From: Candidatus Altimarinota bacterium
GTDB taxonomy: Bacteria; Patescibacteriota; Gracilibacteria; BD1-5; UBA2023
DNA length: 9,427 bases
NCBI GenBank assembly: GCA_008015855.1
Contig: SSGK01000013.1
Span: 1-9,427, forward strand
Direction of reading: 5' to 3'
A model generated the notes under the pieces. It worked only from the letters and a program-made list of their open reading frames with translations. It did no database searches and was not told the origin of the DNA. Below, piece after piece: positions 1 through 6,983 of this stretch; the stretch's first letter is position 1, and every line of letters begins with the position of its first letter. A program made the position numbers and the translations under genes.

Positions 1-2426
1 CTCCTACTCCAGTACAGGCAGCAGAGCCAGTAGTGCCAACTCCTACTCCAGTACAGGCAGCAGAGCCAGTAGTGCCAACTCCTACTCCAGTACAGGCAGC
101 AGATACAAATAATGTATCTGCAATAAAGGAATCCTCTTTTCTCAATGATGTAATACAAAGTGCTCCAAAATGAAATGGAGAAGTTTCTGGTATTCCTGGA
201 AATAATAGTAGCTGAGTATCTGAGAGCCCAACTCCCCCTCCAACTATTTCAGCACCTACAAAAAAACGAGATCCAATAACCCCAGCAGTTTTCTTTAAAT
301 TCGTTGGAGTTATCTTCCTTGTGAGTTTCATATTTTTTGGAAGTTTCCTTACATACGTTGTATTTAATCCAGAACAAACACAATTTTTCATTCGTTTTGG
401 AATTGACCCAAATGAAATCAAACAAATTCTTCGAACCCTCGTGGATTATGTTTTTGGTATTATCACTTTATTTCTCTCCATTATCTGGATAGTCTATCTT
501 TTCCGTTCATTTTTGACACCAAAAGAACTTCAGAAGAAAAAAACAATTGCTATTATTCTAGCTGTATTCTTTGGTATACTTTTATTCGGAAATATAACCG
601 TTTGGGCAAGTCTGGTGCAACAAATTAAGGTAATAGATGTTGAAAATCCTTTTTGAGAAATAGTCATATATGACAATGACCTATATACATCAGAAAAATG
701 AAAAGACGGTGCGCGAATTTCAAGTACATCAGAACTTATTGGACCTATTAATCTGTATTTTGATATTTCCACAAATGCGCAAAAAACAGAAGAAAGAGAA
801 GCAATGGTGATTGAAGATTTTGAAATTGATTTCGATCGAGCAAAGTGTAATAATGGTCGCAGCGTTATTTCTGGAAACAATCCAAAAAGCAATAAAACCA
901 TTACCTGTGTATTTGATGAAATCAAAAAATATACTATCACAGGGCGCTATAAAGGGTATCATAAAGTTACAAGAGAGGAAGTAACTGTTGCCATGAATAT
1001 ACCTATTATTGACATAAAGGGACTTGTTGAAATTAAGACTGGGAAAAATGTAATGGGGAATGAAGTGGTAACTATTAATGCATCTAAATTACAATCTATT
1101 GGAAAACCAAAATGGATTGAACAATGAAGTGATTCTGAAATTATTGAAGACCCTACTATTACACGTGAAGCAGTTGGTCAAGAAAGACTCATTTGTCTCA
1201 GGATTCTTCAGGAAAATGGTTGTGATAGAATATTTGTAATTAATAGTGTTGATAAAAAAGAGCAAACCTGAGAAATCAAGGCAGTACAAAATATTGTAAA
1301 TCCTTTAGTCTATGAATTCAGTATTGAGAGTGATATAAGTATCAATCAGATAGCCTCATACAGATGGCTCCTTTCAAATAGCATTTGATGAGCATCAAGT
1401 AATGTTATCTGTGAAAATATTCAAAATGGAACATGTGAATATCCTTTTAGTTCATATGGAAAATATACCGTTGCTGTAGAAATCACCCTCACAAATGAAG
1501 AAAAGATTCAATTTGAAAAAGAAATAAATATTCAACCACCCGTTCAACTTTCTCGAGCTTTGAAAATTACTGATCAGGAATGAAAGGAGCTTTCAAATGA
1601 GAAAAACTATGACCAAACCTTAAAGGCTTTTGTGTTTAAAGATATTCCCGTTCCTAATGAATTAAAACTCGATGCTCGAGATGTAATACCTTCTTCACCT
1701 GGACTCACGCTTCAGGAAGTTGAGTGGGAAATCATGGAATGATCTATGGAGCCAAAAAAACAGATTGGGATGAGTACTACAGCATATATCCTATCAGATG
1801 CACGTCATGAGATTACAATCACATATGTCTTTAAAAACAAAGAAACTGGTGCTATCGAAAAAACAAAAGAACGAGTGATAGTGGATTCGAAAAAAACAGC
1901 CCTTATTCCAGAATTAGAAGTTATCAAGACATCTGATTATACTCCAACGATTGTTCGAGTTGATGCTTCTGCATCAACCGCAAAAGATGGTACCATTAAG
2001 AAGTTTATATTCAATTTCTGAGAAGGAAAACCAGCTATTGAATGAGATGCGATTCAAGAATATCAATATCTTACTCCTGGGGAAAAGACAATCACCCTTA
2101 CAGTCATTCGAGATGATTGAGAAAAGGCAAGTATTCAAAAAATGATTGTACTAAAAGAGCAACGAAAAGATATTGTTATCAATTCGAGCATGAAAGATGG
2201 CATTGTATGAAAACCAATTGATTTTGATGCAAATGGAACTGACGGTCAAATTGCTGATTATATTTGGAACTTTGGTGATAATACCCCAGCGATTCATGAT
2301 CCTGCACCAATGCATATATATGAAAATCCTTGAGAATATGTAATTGAGCTTACGATAAGCTACGCTGATGGAACTATAAAAACTACATCCAAAAATATTA
2401 CAATTGAGGCAAATCAAGATGAATAA
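1..2426 (+). CDS. Membrane-anchored PKD-domain surface protein (5' partial, table 25)
   Basis: The frame is open from base 3 to TAA at 2424-2426 (807 residues) if about 15 in-frame TGA codons are read as Gly. The start lies upstream of the window. Order: a Pro-rich repeat (PTPVQAAEPVVPT units, residues 1-34); a low-complexity Ser/Pro linker; three hydrophobic helices (about 95-121, 147-168, 181-203); then about 600 residues of beta-rich modules. The last module carries a classic PKD signature (WNFGD near 755, then HIYENPGEY and ELTISYADG). The preceding module ends in a similar YLTPGEKTITLTV, and three earlier segments look like degenerate PKD-like repeats. Basic residues before helix 1 (TKKR) and between helices 2 and 3 (KELQKKK) suggest the repeat is cytoplasmic and the PKD region external. 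PKD domains usually act in cell-surface binding or adhesion; the ligand here is unknown. It faces pyrH tail to tail. Confidence 0.85.
3..103 (+). repeat. 39-bp in-frame tandem repeat (proline-rich, at least 2.6 copies)
   Basis: Two perfect 39-bp units (3-41, 42-80) are followed by 23 identical bases of a third (81-103). Bases 1-2 match the end of a preceding unit, so the array extends upstream. Each unit encodes 13 residues, PTPVQAAEPVVPT. Identity at the DNA level, including third codon positions, indicates recent duplication or slippage. Because 39 is a multiple of three, copy-number change would lengthen or shorten the protein without shifting frame. Confidence 0.95.
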
Positions 2427-2457
2427 AAATAAAATCCCCTTAAGGGGATTTTATTTT
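2426..2457. terminator. Shared bidirectional terminator of gene 1 and pyrH
   Basis: A perfect 32-bp palindrome centred between 2441 and 2442, with a CCCCTT/AAGGGG core flanked by A-rich and T-rich arms. On either strand the arm ends in a T-rich run, the form of an intrinsic terminator. It starts on the last base of the plus-strand TAA (2424-2426) and contains the pyrH TAA (2451-2453), so it serves both convergent genes with no separate spacer. Confidence 0.85.
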
Positions 2458-3167
2458 GCATGAACGTATGTACCTTCGAGGTCTTCCTCATCAATCTTAT
2501 CAATATCTTCAATTCGACATACGAAAATTGGCATCGATTCATCTTTAGCAAGAGCAATTGCAGACTGATCCATAATACGGAGCCCTTTGTGAAGAGCTTC
2601 CTCAAGAGAAATTATTTCATAACGAATGGCATCTGCGTGTTTTTTAGGATCCTTATCATATACACCGTTTACTTTCGTTCACTTTACTACACAGTCACAT
2701 TCGAGTTCCAGTGCACGGAGAATGGCGGTTGAATCCGTTGTAAAATATGGATTTCCGGTTCCACCGACACAGATAACAACTCTCCCTTTTTCAATATGAC
2801 GTAATGCTCGAAGTCGAATAAATTCCTCACATACCTTTGGGGTGGGAACTGCACTCATAACTCTTACATCTATATCTTGCTCTTTTAGAGCTTCACCAAG
2901 AGCAATACCATTAATCATAGTTGCGAGCATTCCCATATAATCACCCATTGACCGATCCATTCATCCAGCTTCCAAAAGTGCTCAACGAAAAATATTTCAA
3001 CCACCAATAACGATGACCACCTCTACAGACTTTTGTTTCAATGCGACTACTTTTCCTGCAAGAAATTTCAAGAATCATGGATCAATTCCATATCCAAGTT
3101 CTCATTGAAGTGCTTCTCATGAGAGCTTTAATAGAACTCGTTTTGGGTTATGTCAGTACTTTTTCAT
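2451..3167 (-). CDS. pyrH: UMP kinase (uridylate kinase), table 25
   Basis: Bacterial UMP kinase phosphorylates UMP to UDP with ATP; it is a cytosolic amino acid kinase-fold enzyme of pyrimidine nucleotide synthesis. The 238-residue frame matches the usual length of about 240. Visible motifs: KRVLLKLSGEAL (9-20, phosphate-binding lysine and glycine), VIVIGGGNIFRG (51-62), MDRSMGDYMGMLAT (70-83), GGTGNPYFTTDSTA (135-148) and VVKGTKVNGVYDKDP (160-174). Eight TGA codons are read as Gly, including those in LSGEAL, GGGN and IFRG, so the standard code would shatter a well-conserved enzyme. Arg72 of the MDR motif is CGG and Arg10 is CGA, showing these codons remain arginine. Start ATG at 3167 has no obvious Shine-Dalgarno. 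It lies 29 bp after the HTH-membrane gene on the same strand, so the two are probably cotranscribed. It ends inside the shared terminator. Confidence 0.96.
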
Positions 3168-3196
3168 AGAAATGTAAGTTAAAAAAATGTTTCTTT

Positions 3197-3784
3197 TTAA
3201 GAAAAGAATCATTGAACAAATAATACAAATAGTGCAGAGAATGCGAGTGCAATAACAAAAAGAATAGAGAGTCCAATAATGACGGAATTTCTATTTTTTA
3301 ATTCTTTATGGAGGACTCGAATTTCTGATTCAAGCGTTTTTGTTGAAACCTCTGTTTTCTCTTTTGCGCTCTCAAGAAGAAAGGTTGCCTTTCTGTACTC
3401 TAAAAGTGAAATTGAATTCTTCAATTCCGTTTCTGCTTTTCATAACTTATATGATAGATCCTGAATGAGGGCATCTTTTTTTTCAATATTCTCCTGAGAT
3501 TGCTCATAGAGATCACGATAATCCACATGGTAACCGTTAGGAACTGGAAAATTTGAGAGAGACGAAAAATCTTCATCAGATTCATCATTCTGTATTACTT
3601 CATATTCATCCGGAGTGTAGCCAATATTTTCTTCTTTTACACGTGCAACATCATCTTCATCAAGAAACACCTTCTTTCCGATACGCTTTGTTGCGATACG
3701 CCCCGTCTGAATAAAACGATCAACCGTGCGTGTTGATACACCAAGACGACGAGATGCTTCAAGTCTATCAATTGTGAATGCCAT
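3197..3784 (-). CDS. HTH DNA-binding protein with coiled coil and C-terminal membrane anchor
   Basis: 195 residues, ATG 3784 to TAA 3197-3199. An in-frame TAA nine bases before the ATG fixes the start. Residues 1-50 look like an excisionase/MerR-type helix-turn-helix: EASRRLGVSTRTVDRFIQTGRI, then a basic KRIGKK hairpin and a DEDDVARV helix. Residues 55-90 form an acidic linker; 92-165 are charged and heptad-like, probably a coiled coil; about 167-190 are one hydrophobic helix (SVIIGLSILFVIALAFSAL), leaving only QGFFS behind it. TGA is Gly at residues 115 and 192. The architecture predicts a DNA-binding domain tethered to the inner face of the membrane through a tail anchor. The exact target is unknown. 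It could be a membrane-linked regulator or a chromosome-attachment factor; the domain order recalls RocS of Streptococcus, but no homology is claimed. It is likely cotranscribed with pyrH. Confidence 0.85.
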
Positions 3785-3815
3785 AATAAATTAGAAACGA
3801 TTGAATTGTACGGCT

Positions 3816-3842
3816 ATCATATGGAAAAAATGATAATTTCAA
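3816..3842 (-). promoter_or_regulatory. Candidate promoter of the HTH-membrane protein/pyrH operon
   Basis: On the minus strand, TTGAAA (3837-3842) precedes TATGAT (3816-3821) by 15 bp; shifting the -35 by one base (TTTGAA) gives 16 bp. Transcription would start near 3809, about 25 bases before the ATG at 3784. The spacing is a little short, so this is a moderate call. It lies in the 149-bp divergent gap shared with the MarR gene. Confidence 0.45.
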
Positions 3843-3877
3843 AGAAAAGTACTCTTTTTCAAATAAAAATTTCTTTT

Positions 3878-3905
3878 TTGACTTATCATCATTCATCAAT
3901 ATTAT
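3878..3905 (+). promoter_or_regulatory. Candidate marR-type gene promoter
   Basis: TTGACT (3878-3883) and TATTAT (3900-3905) are separated by 16 bp, giving a predicted start near 3912 and a leader of about 22 bases to ATG 3934. The -10 box and start point lie inside the inverted-repeat operator, so a bound dimer would block polymerase. There is no Shine-Dalgarno between the start point and the ATG. Confidence 0.6.
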
Positions 3906-3933
3906 TGATATATCAACTATATATCAATAATAT
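3895..3933. promoter_or_regulatory. Nested inverted-repeat operator in front of the MarR-type gene
   Basis: A perfect inverted repeat with 15-bp arms (3899-3913 ATATTATTGATATAT and 3919-3933, its exact complement) and a 5-bp spacer ends one base before the ATG at 3934. Nested in it are the 12-bp palindrome TTGATATATCAA (3905-3916) and a further pair ATCAATA-T-TATTGAT (3895-3909). ATCAAT-type half-sites thus recur at about 8-11 bp spacing. MarR proteins typically bind such AT-rich palindromes as dimers and repress themselves. The overlap with the -10 box supports autoregulation (inference). Confidence 0.7.
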
Positions 3934-4362
3934 ATGAACTATATGTCAAAACAACTTGAATCAATATTTCAAATAAGTAGAACTTTCTCGATAATGAGTA
4001 GACGCTTTGATGCGGGACTTGGGGGTATTAGCCTCAACGAATGTATTATTCTCTCTTCCCTACTACAGGCACCCGAAAATAAAATGCGCCGAATTGACTT
4101 GGCAGAAAAGATAGGATTTACCCCTTCTGGAATAACACGACTCCTCCTTCCAATGGAAAAAATTGGTTTGGTTTTACGAGAAAAAAATGAAAACGATGCT
4201 CGAGTAAGTTACGTTATTCTTGCACCAGGATGAAAACAAAAAGTATTAGAAGCCATTGAACGGGCTGAGTATATCATCAGTGATTTACTTCCTGGATACA
4301 CGGTTACAAAAGCAAATGATATTGTAAAAATACTTCAAGAAATCACCCAGTGATTGAAATAG
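3934..4362 (+). CDS. MarR-family winged-helix transcriptional regulator
   Basis: 142 residues, ATG 3934 to TAG 4360-4362, with TGA read as Gly at 4231-4233 and 4351-4353. The fold order fits MarR: an N-terminal helix (KQLESIFQISRTFSIMSRRFD); GISLNECIILSSLLQ (31-45); the DNA-recognition part MRRIDLAEKIGFTPSGITRLLLPMEKIGLV (51-80, in sequence with MarR HTH); a wing with the hallmark D-x-R (residues 88-90, EKNENDARVSYVILAPGG); then a C-terminal dimerisation helix. The D-x-R arginine is encoded by CGA, more evidence that CGA is Arg here. A second ATG lies at 3943; the first is chosen because it directly abuts the operator, but neither has a Shine-Dalgarno. MarR proteins usually sense phenolics, oxidants or other small molecules and control neighbouring genes. 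The adjacent aldehyde dehydrogenase is the obvious candidate target. The effector is unknown. Confidence 0.9.
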
Positions 4363-4378
4363 TTTGTTTGCTTTATTT

Positions 4379-4417
4379 TTCACATCATGGTAGACTAAGT
4401 CTATAATATCTTGATAT
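4379..4417 (+). promoter_or_regulatory. Aldehyde dehydrogenase promoter, near-leaderless, with TTGATAT element
   Basis: TTCACA (4379-4384), a 17-bp spacer and a perfect TATAAT (4402-4407) place the start at about 4414, two bases before the ATG at 4416. The message would have virtually no leader. ATATCTTGATAT (4406-4417) is a small palindrome containing TTGATAT, the same core as in the upstream MarR operator; it overlaps the start site and could let the regulator act here too (inference). Confidence 0.65.
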
Positions 4418-5792
4418 GAAAATACCATCTACCAACCCCTCATACAATTACTCAATTATTTGAGAAAAGGAAGGAACAACCGAAAGTGAACTAATACAAA
4501 TCCTTGAATATTCAAAACAAGCACAAAAAGAATGGAAAAGGATTCCTCTTGAAAAAAGGGTTATATACCTACGTGAGGTATATTGAGAATTTGAAAAGCA
4601 GAAAGAAGCACTTGCAAAAAGCATTGCGGAAGAAATGGGAATGCCCATTCGACAAGCACGGGATGAAGTACAATATGGACTCACCTATTTTGAATGGTAT
4701 TTAAATAATGCAATCAAGTATCTTTCGCCTGAAATTACACGAGAAACCGAAACTGAGAAGCATATTGTTTTCTATGAACCAAAATGAGTAGTTGCAGCCA
4801 TTGCACCATGGAATTATCCATTTTCCATGTGCATATGGACTTCCGTGCAAACACTTCTTTCAGGGAATACCGTTATTTTTAAGACATCAAAGGATGTCAT
4901 TCTCACGGGAAATCTTATAGCAAAAATAATCGAAGGAACAACTCTTCCAAAATGAGTTTGGCAAGAGGTATATTGAAGTGGTGAACTTGGAAATACACTC
5001 GCAACGAGTGATATTGATTTCATAACCTTTACTGGAAGTACGTCTGTCGGAAAATGACTCGCAAAAATAGCAACTGAAAAAGGAATTGGATGTGTTATGG
5101 AACTCTGATGATCAGCGCCTTGAATTATCTGTGAAGATGCGGATATTGATTCCATAATTGATACCGTTTACTTTTTGCGATATTCAAATTCATGACAAAT
5201 GTGTGATGGATTAAAACGGCTTATCGTTCATGAAAGTCATTACAATGAGGTTATAGAAAAACTTTCTCAAAAAATTACTTCAAAAAAGATAGGAGAAGCA
5301 GATAAAGAAGACACTGATATAGGACCTCTTGTGTCCGAAAAACAATTGGAACACCTATCTATACAATATAAAGATGCTCTCGAGAAATGAGCAGAGATTT
5401 TATTCCAAAAATCAATTGATACAAGCCTTCAAGGAGCGTATTTCCCACCAACCCTCCTTTGAAATATAAACAGAGACATGAAAGTATGGAATGAGGAAGT
5501 TTTTGGACCAATCCTTCCGATAATACCATTCCAGGATATAAAAGAAGCGATTCAATTAGCAAATGATACAGAATACGGACTTGGTGCTTATGTGTTTACA
5601 GAAGATAGTGAGCTCTTTCTTGAGATTGCATCAGAAATAGACTCCGGAATGGTACAAATGAATAATCTCAATTATTGCATTCCAGAAAGTCCATTTGGTG
5701 GATACAAGAATTCATGAATAGGAAGAGAGCACGGAAAATGGTGATTTCACGAGTTTTGCAATATCAAGGTAGTAAGTATTCCTAAAAAATAA
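4416..5792 (+). CDS. NAD(P)-dependent aldehyde dehydrogenase (succinate-semialdehyde dehydrogenase-like)
   Basis: 458 residues, near the usual length for the compact ALDH class, ATG 4416 to TAA 5790-5792. Family landmarks: APWNYPF (130-136, oxyanion Asn133); VIFKTSKD (153-160, cofactor-binding Lys156); FTGSTSVGKG (205-214, dinucleotide loop); MELGGSAPG (228-236, general base Glu229); NSGQMC (258-263, catalytic Cys263); EEVFGPILP (360-368); PFGGYKNSGIGRE (426-438). Fourteen TGA codons are read as Gly. Three lie in ELGGSAPG (CTC-TGA-TGA-TCA-GCG-CCT-TGA) and one in NSGQ, where only glycine makes sense. The enzyme oxidises an aldehyde to the acid in the cytosol. Substrate cannot be fixed from motifs; a succinate-semialdehyde role is only suggested by overall resemblance. 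The usual KPSE after the cofactor lysine is KTSKD, which could affect NAD versus NADP choice. It follows the MarR gene and precedes a membrane protein by 2 bp. Confidence 0.95.
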
Positions 5793-5794
5793 CT

Positions 5795-6427
5795 ATGACG
5801 CTCACATTAGGATTTGCGATAATCAGTGGGGTTATTTACCTCAGTGGATTCATTCCTTATATTTATCATGTATTTCATGGAAAAGTAGTACCTCATGCAT
5901 TTAGCTGGAGCATCTGGGCAACTCTCTCGGTTATATGAACTATTTGAATTATTGAGAGTGCAAATAGCACAGCCCTCATCTCACCAATTATTCGTACCAC
6001 CTGTTTAATAATTGGTGCCACTATTGGTTGGATATACATAAAGAAGATTTCTATAACTTGATTCGACTATATATCCCTCATGCTTGCAGTCTGAGTAATT
6101 ATTATTGCATTTAATTTTTGAGTAACAAAAGCACTTATCCCTATGATTCTAATTGATTTTCTGGTGCTCACACCTACCCTAAAGAAAATCTGGATAAATC
6201 CCGGAAGCGAGGATGCTATCGCATGGTTTACAACAACCATTTCTCAAATATTTCTTATTGCCTCAATTGGAACGTATACCTTTGAATCATCCATCTATTG
6301 GATATATATAATGATAATAAATGTTTTTGTATGAATCTTTATTATTCTTCGCTTCAGATATACTCAGACATGGAAATACAAATTCCTTTCAATATATAAA
6401 AAATTAATCAAAAAAACACCACTCTAA
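5795..6427 (+). CDS. Seven-helix PQ-loop-like membrane protein
   Basis: 210 residues, ATG 5795 to TAA 6425-6427; TGA is Gly six times. It begins 2 bp after the dehydrogenase stop, so the two are cotranscribed and possibly translationally coupled. It is strongly hydrophobic with about seven helices (roughly 4-22, 35-52, 60-81, 88-106, 110-127, 142-160, 164-185) and a basic tail (KYKFLSIYKKLIKK). Two internal segments look like repeats: FIPYIYHVFHGKVVPHAFSW (19-38) and LTPTLKKIWINPGSEDAIAW (125-144). Both have Pro at a helix start, a basic loop and a Trp-ending helix, as in PQ-loop/SWEET-type small transporters, though the PQ dipeptide itself is absent. Similar unnamed proteins are common in CPR genomes (recollection, not searched). 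A transporter for the dehydrogenase substrate or product is possible but unproven. Confidence 0.8.
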
Positions 6428-6439
6428 GTGGTGTTTTTT
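6411..6439. terminator. Bidirectional terminator between the membrane-protein gene and tmRNA
   Basis: A perfect 13-bp stem (6411-6423 with 6427-6439) with a 3-nt loop. The arms read AAAAAACACCACT and AGTGGTGTTTTTT, so both strands give a GC-containing stem followed by a T-run. The plus-strand stop codon (6425-6427) sits in the loop. On the minus strand the hairpin lies 11 bases past the CCA end of the tmRNA (6451). Confidence 0.9.
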
Positions 6440-6450
6440 AAAAACAGAAA

Positions 6451-6894
6451 TGGTGGAGGTGACGGGAACTGCCCCCGTGTCTTGAAAGGTGCAACATATA
6501 CATCTACCTTTTATAGATCTTTTTTATACTCTCTCTGAATGAAAAAAGAACAAACAACAGAGAAAGAGAATGATTTAATATATCTCAGAAGAAACGCAAT
6601 ACATTCCATGAATTATTTCTCTGGAACTTGTAGTAATGAAATAGTTACAAGTTTTCTATTCCATGTTGCAGCAAGCCATTTGGCGCTCATCTAAAAAAGA
6701 AGGCTGCGTTCTTGTAGTATGTAACTAGGCAAGAACTGTCGCAGGAGTGCTTCCAAAAATGGCAGCAAGTCCGCGGTAAGTACGAGAAGTTTTAGCACTT
6801 CTTTTTCCAGCATTTGATAAGGAAGCGTCTGGTCGCTCCCAAAAGGCATATATATCACACAAAAATCTCTCAATCGAATACTAATATCACCCCC
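6451..6894 (-). ncRNA. ssrA: tmRNA (transfer-messenger RNA)
   Basis: Rescues stalled ribosomes with SmpB and adds a degradation tag. The 5' end GGGGGTG (6888-6894) pairs with CACCTCC (6455-6461), followed by discriminator A and encoded CCA (6451-6453). A D-like segment containing TATTCGATTG follows the 5' arm, as in GGATTCGAC of other tmRNAs. P2 is a 12-bp helix, GTGTGATATATA (6849-6860) with TATATGTTGCAC (6489-6500). Pseudoknot 1: GGGAGCG (6834-6840) pairs with CGCTTCC (6821-6827), and its loop CCAG pairs with CTGG (6807-6810). The resume codon follows ten bases later. The 444-nt length is above the usual 350-400. The T-arm stem (ACGGG/CCCGT) is intact, but its 7-nt loop reads GGCAGTT rather than a TTC-type T-loop. 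The outer ends are set by pairing and CCA and may differ slightly after processing. Confidence 0.93.
6725..6796 (-). other. tmRNA tag-peptide reading frame
   Basis: Within the tmRNA, a frame from resume codon GCT (Ala, 6794-6796) to TAG (6725-6727) encodes 23 residues beginning AKTSRTYRG and ending STPATVLA. It starts ten bases after pseudoknot 1, the spacing seen in E. coli tmRNA, and follows AAAGAAGT. The hydrophobic, alanine-ending C-terminus resembles known tags (such as ALAA) read by ClpXP-type proteases. The tag is longer than the 10-residue E. coli one. It ends in TAG, consistent with TGA not being a stop in this organism. Confidence 0.85.
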
Positions 6895-6900
6895 ACAAAG

Positions 6901-6930
6901 GTATAATAAAGAAAAATAGAGAGAAAGCAA
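6901..6930 (-). promoter_or_regulatory. Candidate tmRNA promoter
   Basis: Minus strand TTGCTT (6925-6930), then TATTAT (6903-6908, 16-bp spacing) or TTATAC (6901-6906, 18-bp spacing), lies 8-9 bases before the mature 5' end at 6894. Initiation would be at or just before the tRNA-like end. The -35 box touches the T-run of the preceding terminator. Confidence 0.6.
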
Positions 6931-6956
6931 AAAAACTCTCTCTTTTCAGAGAGAGT
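6929..6956 (-). terminator. Intrinsic terminator of the 175-residue protein gene
   Basis: Minus strand: ACTCTCTC (6949-6956), loop TGAAAA, GAGAGAGT (6935-6942), then a run of seven T (6929-6935). The stem is eight perfect pairs. It lies 28 bp after the stop at 6984-6986 and separates this gene from ssrA. Confidence 0.88.
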
Positions 6957-6983
6957 AAAACACGATGGAGTGTAGAGTAGATC

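Noticed and set aside
1..103. Regular direct repeats that could suggest a CRISPR array
   Set aside because: Units abut with no spacers and keep one open reading frame encoding PTPVQAAEPVVPT, so this is a coding tandem repeat.
654..656. TGA as selenocysteine
   Set aside because: TGA occurs many times in every gene, at conserved glycines rather than redox cysteines, and no SECIS-like hairpins follow.
530..962. Minus-strand frames of 136 and 77 residues
   Set aside because: They are shadows of the PKD-protein gene, without promoter, start signals or recognisable motifs.
4416..5792. Dehydrogenase read as a pseudogene broken by many TGA stops
   Set aside because: The frame never shifts, every TGA falls where glycine is expected, TAA ends the gene at normal length, and all catalytic motifs are intact. 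Recoding explains it.
6691..6930. 79-residue minus-strand reading frame
   Set aside because: It lies over the tmRNA and its promoter; the RNA structure and tag frame explain the sequence.
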